This document shows positions 38,801 to 47,800 of a stretch of 64,000 bases of DNA, piece after piece. Within the stretch, counting starts at the first letter, position 1. Each line of letters starts with the position of its first letter. The position numbers and the translations under genes were made by a program. Location: positions 9,302,501-9,366,500 of the forward strand of contig NC_059550.1 of the NCBI RefSeq assembly GCF_905220415.1, written 5' to 3'. The notes under the pieces are model-generated. The model was not told the origin of the DNA, ran no database searches, and saw only the letters and a program-made list of their open reading frames with translations. Source of the DNA: Colias croceus (Eukaryota > Arthropoda > Insecta > Lepidoptera > Pieridae).

Positions 38801-41800
38801 TGTTTGATTTATAAACAAAAATAATAAATCAATTAAATATTTATCATGAAATAAATGTATAATCCATATTATAATGAAATGAATAATAATTTGGAATAAT
38901 TTTTTTTATCCTTTTTTTACAAAAAGGACAATTTTTTTGCATAATATATTTTTTTATACATTGTACAAATTGTAAAAACTCGTAATAATAGAGTTATGTC
39001 ATTATTCTGGTACAATATGTCTATGGATATTTTTTTAAATATTTTATATAAGAATTATGACACTTACAAATAAGAAAAGATATGGCGAATAATTGTAAAA
39101 TGTTTTATGCATGTGATAGAATTTTATTGAATAGAAAAGTGCCGTTTTCATTATAATTCAATTTTGCGCAACCATAGAGAAGATAAATTAATATATATCA
39201 AAACCATAAACGAGGCCATAGAGCATAGAACTTGACTGTGGAATTAGCGTTTCGCAATTCAAGTAAAAAAATTAAATTAATCACGAATACTTTTCCCGTT
39301 AAAAGTGTTATTGTGAACTCGATCATAGCTTTATACTGCCGGTATAACGATTCAAAAAGTATACAAGATAGAGTTTAGGGGTAATAGACGCGACCGTTTA
39401 TAGATTTTAAAGTTAATAGAGCTGCCACTCGTATTTTTTTTTTCTCTAACTGTGTTGTCCAGTTAAATATAGTTAAAAATGGAACGAAATGTAATGAATT
39501 GTATTGATTTTAACTGAGATTTTAATAGTTTTATGGATCTGCTTCATTTAATTTCAATAATATATTTTTAATGCAGATTGTAAAATTCAATTAATGATTT
39601 TATAACATCATAATATTTTAACAGATAATAATTATGTGTTTATTTACATGACATATTTTAATGACAAGATTATTTATTTTTATTAGACTAAAATGTGTCT
39701 CTCTAATATACTTTTTGAATCGATAACGTTTTATTTTATGTTTTACCATTGATTTACTTATAAATGGACTGAAAATTGAATTTTTCACTATCATATCGAA
39801 ATTACCTCAAAACGGGATGCATACAATTTTAAAACTTATTGCATTACCATAAAGCTGAGTTTCGTTTGTCAATCATGTGTCTAGAATGTTTTTAAATCGT
39901 CCATTTATAAATACATTAATTTTTACACTGTTTTATATAAGCTTTGCCAAAGTATGTGATGTTTGAATATTGTGATTAATGAGTGAATTTGCCAAAAATG
40001 TGCCTTAGTTTTATTATAATTCAAATTAAAAAAAATGATAAAAAATTTCGTTGTTGTAGTGTTTTTTTTTTTCAGAATTTATATCGAGTTTGCGTTAAAT
40101 ATAATTATTGTACAGTTTATTTAGTTATTTCATTTACCTAATTTTGTTCGTTCGGGATGGCTTGTTATTTTTCATTAGGTGAGTGACACAAGTTTGGATT
40201 CTATTGACAGTGGCACAGGTAGGAAAGGTTGCCATATTTTGTTGGATTTTTTGTCAAAGTATAATAAAAAAAAGTTTTTTTTTTGTAATTTTTCGTCGAT
40301 ATGTCGAATGTGTCACGCCTTCCCAGCTTGTGTCACTTTAAATCTTGGACGGACTCAAGTTGATTGGCTCTGGAAATTCGGTTTATATCATGATATCTCG
40401 CTCTAATGACTCTGGGAGACGTATTCAAACATGAATAATTACACTGCGTGGTTTTGTATAAAATACTATCTCTATTAATAACTCAGGCCCCGGAACCACA
40501 GCACAATAAAAAATCTATTGTGTCTGGGACCGATCGGGCCGCTTAGGGCTCAATGGGTTAATTGAATAACAAGTAGATAATGTTTACTTTATAATTGTGG
40601 ACTATTTTTCCTTCTTTAGCATTAGAGTGAGAGGTGAAACAAAAAAAAATACTATATTATTTAGAACATAATAATTGAGTCCGTACAAGAGACAAAACGC
40701 TTTATAATTAATAAGTTAACCGCTTTTTAAATTTATTTTTATTTTAACCTATAATTATTGGAATTTAATTTATGTTTTTTCGAACAGGCGACAACAAACC
40801 GATCTGGCAAGTGGCAGAGGAGAGGGAGGAAAATAAACATTTGCAGAAGGAAAACGCGCCCTACGGGGAATATGGCGGATGGCATAAGGCTGCTAAGGTG
40901 CGTTGATAATTTTATTCTGCTACTAGCTGTTGCCCGCGACTTCGTCCGCGATTAGGTCGTTTTTCGTCATTCGTCGTTTAAAAAAAATACGTGACACTTT
41001 ATTTTAAAATTTTCTTAATTATTGTCTCTTATAAAATTTAACTACATTAAAATTGAACACTCTGATAAGAAAATCTTAAAATCTGAAGAAAACATGAATG
41101 TGGTTTAAATTCTACATTACTTAGTATCAAATAATAATCTAAATTAAATGTAGATTAACAGTTTGAGCACACCATTATAGAATATGTACCTAAGTATTAA
41201 ATTACGTTAGTTTACATAGTAACTTTACTAAAAACACGATGACTATCTTTCGCGCTCGATACCACAAACTAAGCATGTTTGTGGTACGTGGCCCGCGTCA
41301 CTTGACCCCCCGCGAGTTCCCCTCCGTTGCTATGCGAAAATACATTCGTCGCCCTACTGTAGGAAAAATTGTAATACTGTGGCCTGGGCGTTATAACACG
41401 TCCAGGGAGTTCCTGAGTGCCGATATCACCATCTTGAGGAAAAGCTTCTAATGTCGATTTAAAACTGCATACATACGAATTAACCTGTTCTAAAATTGTG
41501 AAATGAGTTCAGTTTTAAATTTGAGAAATATTGATTTCTTGTATTCCACGATTCGTTGTAGTCGAATACAAAATATATTTAAACAAACTTAGCTTGGCCT
41601 TCAGGCAAAAGGGATCCTATCAAATGGTAAACTTGACCTTGTATCTTAAAAGTAAGCATGAACGGATCTTCTGATAATTATTGAGCACCAAAGGATCATT
41701 TGAAACGCACTACTATAAGAGCGAATATTGTCTAATAACAGTTTACATTGCACCACAGAATACATAATAGTAGCTAAACGCTAATTGCACAGTATGTTCC

Positions 41801-44800
41801 TCTAAAAGTAGTGATTTTGTGAAAGGTTCCGGTGTATCTTCAAACGAAAGCCGACTCGCCTTACTACACTATAAAGCATTACAAAAAGAACATACTACGT
41901 TAATATCGCCTATACAAAAAATGATGAATGAATGTTACAATATTATACTTTGACTACTTTGACTGTTAGTTAAAGTTTATTTTTACTAACAACATGTAAA
42001 TGAAGAAGAAATAATAATTACCAACGAACTAACCTTTTCTATAATACTTAAGACGGCACATTTTTCAAATTATCTTGCTCAACTCTACTAAAAAATTTGA
42101 GGGTTTTGTTGGAACTTTAATATGTAAAAACTATGATATATCTAAACTACGATACAACTTGCATGCGGAAATGCTCATTACAATTGTGAATCTAAAGAAT
42201 AACTAACATACTGTTCAATTTTATTGAGCTGATGAATATCTTTTGCCTGGAAGAAATCACCGTCGCCTAACTATAATGTGTTTTCTTATAAAACCGTTAC
42301 ATAATTTATTTTATCTACTTAAATAATGAAAATGATATATTTATAAAATATAAAACATATTATGTAAAATGATTAAAAATAAATAAATGAAGCAACTACG
42401 ATTCAAAGAAAACATCTTTTTCAGTGTGAAAATGCTCTAAGCAATCCTGGATGATGAACTGTATATCATGTACCTACTCTGATCCCAGTACGGTCGGTAC
42501 GTCGATAGCCATAACGATAAATATTATAATCAGATAACCGCAAAGTCAAAATAAAAACATTACTTGTAAAGTTGTGAGTGCAAAATTTACGTTTCATTTG
42601 GCAATAAAAATTTTTTCGGTACTAAAACGTAGTAGTTTGATATGTGGTTGGCTACCCCTCCTCTCCTTCCTGAAAAATATCCTCCAAAATTTCCCGAGAT
42701 ACTTCCAATGATTGAACCATTGGACGTTGGACATTAACTTCAGTCAAAAATTGACGAAGCGGATGATTACTAATTTCCACTTAATCCTCGCTGCTACTGT
42801 CTTTATCATCAAATCATCAATTTTCAAGTGGTGTAGTAAAAATATCAGCAGAAATCGTCTTCCAAAGGCGATATAATTTTATTAGCATTGAATCTGTAAA
42901 TAAAAAAATCAAAAGTTAACTGTAAATCTATAAAAAAAACTACTTACAAATAAAATTTTATCAAAAACTTCTGTTCCCAATGCACCTCAAAATAATAAAA
43001 GAATCATTCATTTCATTTCATTTCATTTCAATAAATACCTGTAAGTAACAACTTACCTTTTGTGGGAACGCATGATGGTGAAAATTCACAAAACACGAAG
43101 ATTGCATTTGATATTTTTTGTTTTATGGCATTCAATCTAATATATAAAAATCAATGCCACTTTTCGTTGTAATTCCATAACTCGAGAACGGCTGAACCGA
43201 TTTCGATAATTCTTTTTTTATTATATTCCTTGAAGTACGAGGATGGTTCTTATGTAGAGAAAACGTTAATATGTACCACGGGCGAAGCCGGGGCGGACCG
43301 CTAGTTGCTTTATAAATATCACTGCATAGTATGAAAAAAGTCGCTTTCTGTGTCCCTGTGTCCCTATGTCCCTTTGTATGCTTAAATCTTTAAAACTTCG
43401 CAACAGATTTTGATGCGGTTTTTTTAATAGATAGACTGATTCAAGAGGAAGGTTTTAGTACATAATTTATTAGGTTTTAGACAAAGCGGACGAAGCCGCG
43501 GGCGGTAAGCTAGTAAATTTATAAAACACGAAGATTTTTAAAATTGTAACTAATGAACACAACAATATATTATTATACTCTTTGGAACACAATCATTAGA
43601 TTAACTGTAGATAATGGTGTCTATTTTTACTTAAAATAATAAACATCTACCCTCACTTTAAAAAAATGTAGTTTATTATTTACACGAAATATATCTTATA
43701 GGGAACGGAAGATATGGGTTAAAGAGTTAAATAAATAAATAACATAATTATATTTAAATTATTAATTTTTAACATTGTGTTCAGTAGTGTTAACATGTAA
43801 ATTGATTTGATTTTTACGAAATCTCATAGATGGCGCTGTTACAAAATTAACATTATACAACTTACATTCTTTAAGCTATGTTTCTCTTCCCAAGTTACTT
43901 AAATGGCATAATTTTTATAGTGTCAATATAGATATTGTCAAACAACATTTATATATGCGTCATTTGATTATTAATTTCCAATAGTTAACGTGTAAATTGA
44001 ATTGATTTTTATAACATTTAATAGATGGCGCTGTTTCTAATTTGTCTTTATACTACTAAATTCATTAAACTGTTTCTCTGCCCAAATTACGTAAATGACA
44101 TAGTTTTTATTTTGTAAAGCTAGATAATAGCATGGCTTACTCGAAACCAACATTTAAACATGAGTCTTTAGATTGTACGCTGTCGTAATACACGGAATAC
44201 GTAAGAAAAATAAAGGTTCACAGCTCCTCCCCCGTAGGTGATAGCTTGATAATATGTAGCCTATAGCCTCACCCGACCTGTTAGTAATATTCATGCAAAA
44301 TTTGAAGTCAATCTATGCAGTACTTTCTGAGATTAGCAAGGAAATACATACAGACAAACAGACAAACAGACAAACAGACAAAAATTCTAAAAACTATGTT
44401 TTTGGCTTCTATATCGATTATAGATCATGGATTATGTATTCTTTTAAAAAAATATTCAATGTACAGTTTTGACTTTCCTACGATTTTATTATATGTATAG
44501 ATTTGTCAAATTATAACAATAAATAAATCAAATATTATAGTGTTGTATGTCGAAAGTAAACTTATGAATGCACATGATAATGAATACTCAAGAATTTAAG
44601 ATTAAATATAATTCGTCTCTAATCCAAAATACCGTTGTTGTGTACAAATTGTCTTTAAAATTAAATTAAATTAATAGCCAAGAATTTAACAGATATTTAA
44701 GTGTAGTAACGTTTATACGAGCTTCTTATTATATTAATTGTAGCGTGATTGTGCATATTTTTGAAGTTATACTTCTTTTGGCGCGATGGAGAAAAATGAT

Positions 44801-47800
44801 GAAATTGAATTTTTACGATTCGCGCGCACACCGACACCTAAATTTAACAGCATGAAGTTAGTTTAAGGTGGTATGAAAATTGATAACTATGTTCAAGTTG
44901 TATATTCTACTATTTTTTTTCCATACGCCAAAGAAGTATAACTTCTAACGTGTGTACATAAGTACACACACTCTTTTTTTCTTGTATGAAGCACAATTAT
45001 AACAATAATGTATTTTTTTTTAATAACTCCAAGCTTCATAATCGTATAATTTCCCCTATAACATAATATTATAAATATAACGTTTCCAGGTGGACTCGCC
45101 AACAGTGACCACCACACTGAAGAACCTCGGCGCGCTGTACCGGCGCCAGGGCAAGTACGAGGCGGCCGAGACGCTCGAGGACTGTGCGCTGCGCAGCCGG
45201 AAGGAGGTAGCGTGATTGGTTGTCTGTGCCTCTTTTGTTGTCTGTGTAACGTTGTAACTGTCAATGTCAGTGTCAGAAAAAGATAAATAGTAAAAATTGG
45301 TTGCCTGTAAAGTCGGTATACGGGCGAAAGTTTTACGTGACAACGACTTTTTATGTCTGTCTCTCTCGCTCTTAGGCGGGCTAACCATGCCCGCGTGCCT
45401 CTTTCGATGACTCATCGTAACGTTACCGAGCGTTACACTTTTTCATAAGTGACTCCCAGCCGCAACCTAATTTAAGACGTTGTCACGTCAAAAAGTTTGT
45501 GGCCAGGTTGTGTCAGAAAAAAAGAACTTGTCGTAATAGAAGTTAGTGGCCAGGTTCTCTGTCAGAACAAGTTTTTGGCGGGCTTATTGACTTGTCATAA
45601 AGTAAAAAAAAGTGTTTGTGGGGAAAAAATAAAGTTAGTAGATAGGGTTTTGGCGGGCTTTATGACATGATATAGTAAAAAAATCTGGTCATTTTAAAGT
45701 TTGTGGACAGGTTTTGGCGGACGTTTTTATGACAAGACATGGTTGACATTGACAGTTGTGGCATTTTTTTATATACAGGCAAAAATAGTACCTACAAGTT
45801 TCTTTAGGTAGATTTTTTCGAGGTTATGCATGATATTTTTATTGAATAGTATTGTAGGTTTGTTCCCTGATTCATGAAATTTTTATTAAGCATAGTTTTT
45901 AAATATGTAATATTTTATATTATTAAGAGTTTACTATTTAGTAGTCTATAATTATTTATTTAATTATTAATAGTTGAATGCATACCATATTTTTATTCAA
46001 TAAATGTATTTTCCATCATTAGTCTTATTCGTAGGTATTTAAAATACAAAAGGCAGATCTTATAACCACTATCCCATACGAATATAGATATAATTTTTGA
46101 AATTCCTGCTGACCTGATCATGCGTAGAGTGAACGGGTATCTTCTAAGGGAGCGCGTGCCATCTTGGGCAACATTTTAGCTTACCATCCAGCAGGCCGAG
46201 ACAACTGGCAGACTATATAACGCTAAGGAATACAAACTGCTATCGCTAATAGGCATGACGACAGTATCCATAAATGATCGTATTAGTGTTTTTAAGGGAA
46301 AATGTATAATAAATAAATTAAATATAGTGACTTAAAAATCTTAAAAACATTAAGATTAATGAGATTATCAATAAAATAAAACATTGAAATTCTGCAGTTC
46401 GCCATTTTGACTAAAACACGCGTGACGTCACGCTTAAGTAAACAACTCACGTCAGATGTATTTTGTTGTTATGAATATGCTGAGAATACGCATTTTTATT
46501 TATTTTCTATTGTTTCACGTATTCTTTATCGACTCAGAACAGAAATATAATTGCGAATTCACGAATACGTGGTTTCGGGGTTCTCCGCGCCAACTTTATA
46601 CAATCATTTCTTATTATTTTCTCGCTTGAAATAATTACTAACACATTTTTGAGCATTATTTTTATGTGGATTCACACTGCAATACTGCACACCACTTATA
46701 AACTTTGAAATTCGTTTCTATAACACATATTAAATAGATATTTTTTTAATTTTCTTCGCAATGCGTACAAATAATTACGTATTTACTAAAGAGTGACGTC
46801 ACGCCTACGCCATGACACCTGCGAGCTGTTTTGCCACAGTTAATAAATAATTTTTGAAAAATAGCTTTTATCTTCGTTAAATTTAAGTATATTACCGAAA
46901 TATAGGGTTTTTCTTGTATAGTAAACGTATACACACATTATGGAAGAGGATTTGAAAATCTTTCGTCATGCCTATTATTGACATAAGCTCATGACATTTA
47001 TTTTTAATTGTGCTTGTTAAATTTCGACTGGATTAAAATTTTGTTTGTGGTCGTCGTCGTCGTTGGTAGGGTGAACAATTCCTTAGCAAAACATCATACG
47101 CTTATGTCAATAAGTATCGATAGCAGATTCTATTCCTTTTCGTTTTGACGTTTGTCTCGGCCCTCAGGCGAGATTGTGGTCAAGCCCGCTTCCCTACTGT
47201 CAATAAAAAAAAAATTTGGGTTTAACAAAAAAAGTTGTTGAGTTTAAGTCAATTGCGTTTTGAAATTCTAAATTACTAAAGAACAATTGGTCCAAATTAT
47301 ATTGGGTTTAACAAATCCAGGCGTTGGACATGATGAAGGCGTCTCGGGGACGTTCAGCGCGCGGGCGGGACGCGCTCGAGCCGGAGCAACACGACGAGAT
47401 ACCGGTGCGTGCGCGGTGATGTTGTTGTTGTTGTTTGGTGTTGTTTGTGGGATGGGAGGGGGGTTGTTGTTGAGTGCCTCGTTTGTTGGTTGGTTTTTGT
47501 TGTGTGGTGTGGGTTTGTGATAGTTTAGGCGGGATTAGTTATTTTTTTTGTTCATTTCTATTTGTAAATCGTTGAATAGGAATAATAAGGTTATTTTGCA
47601 CTTTTTAAAGCTTACACCTCAATCAATTATGTGAGAGCACATAAGACATTCATTAGTTACAACTAATTGTTGAAAAAAAGTTACAGATAAGTTGGAGGGA
47701 TAGGCCTATCGGCCATTTTATTATTTTATAGAGAGAGATATAGTATTAATGTCGTGTAGAGTTACTAAAATGTTTAAAATGAATTCGTAAACGCATTATC

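Noticed and set aside
40179..40218. Apparent 40-base cassette exon between ttcattag and a gtagga donor
   Set aside because: In the phase left by Klc exon 8 it hits a stop at once (gag-tga), and its length is not a multiple of three, so it cannot be an in-frame cassette.
44893..45415. Two - strand frames of about 120 residues over Klc exon 10
   Set aside because: Shadows of the TPR6 exon and low-stop intron sequence; no domain, no splice context.
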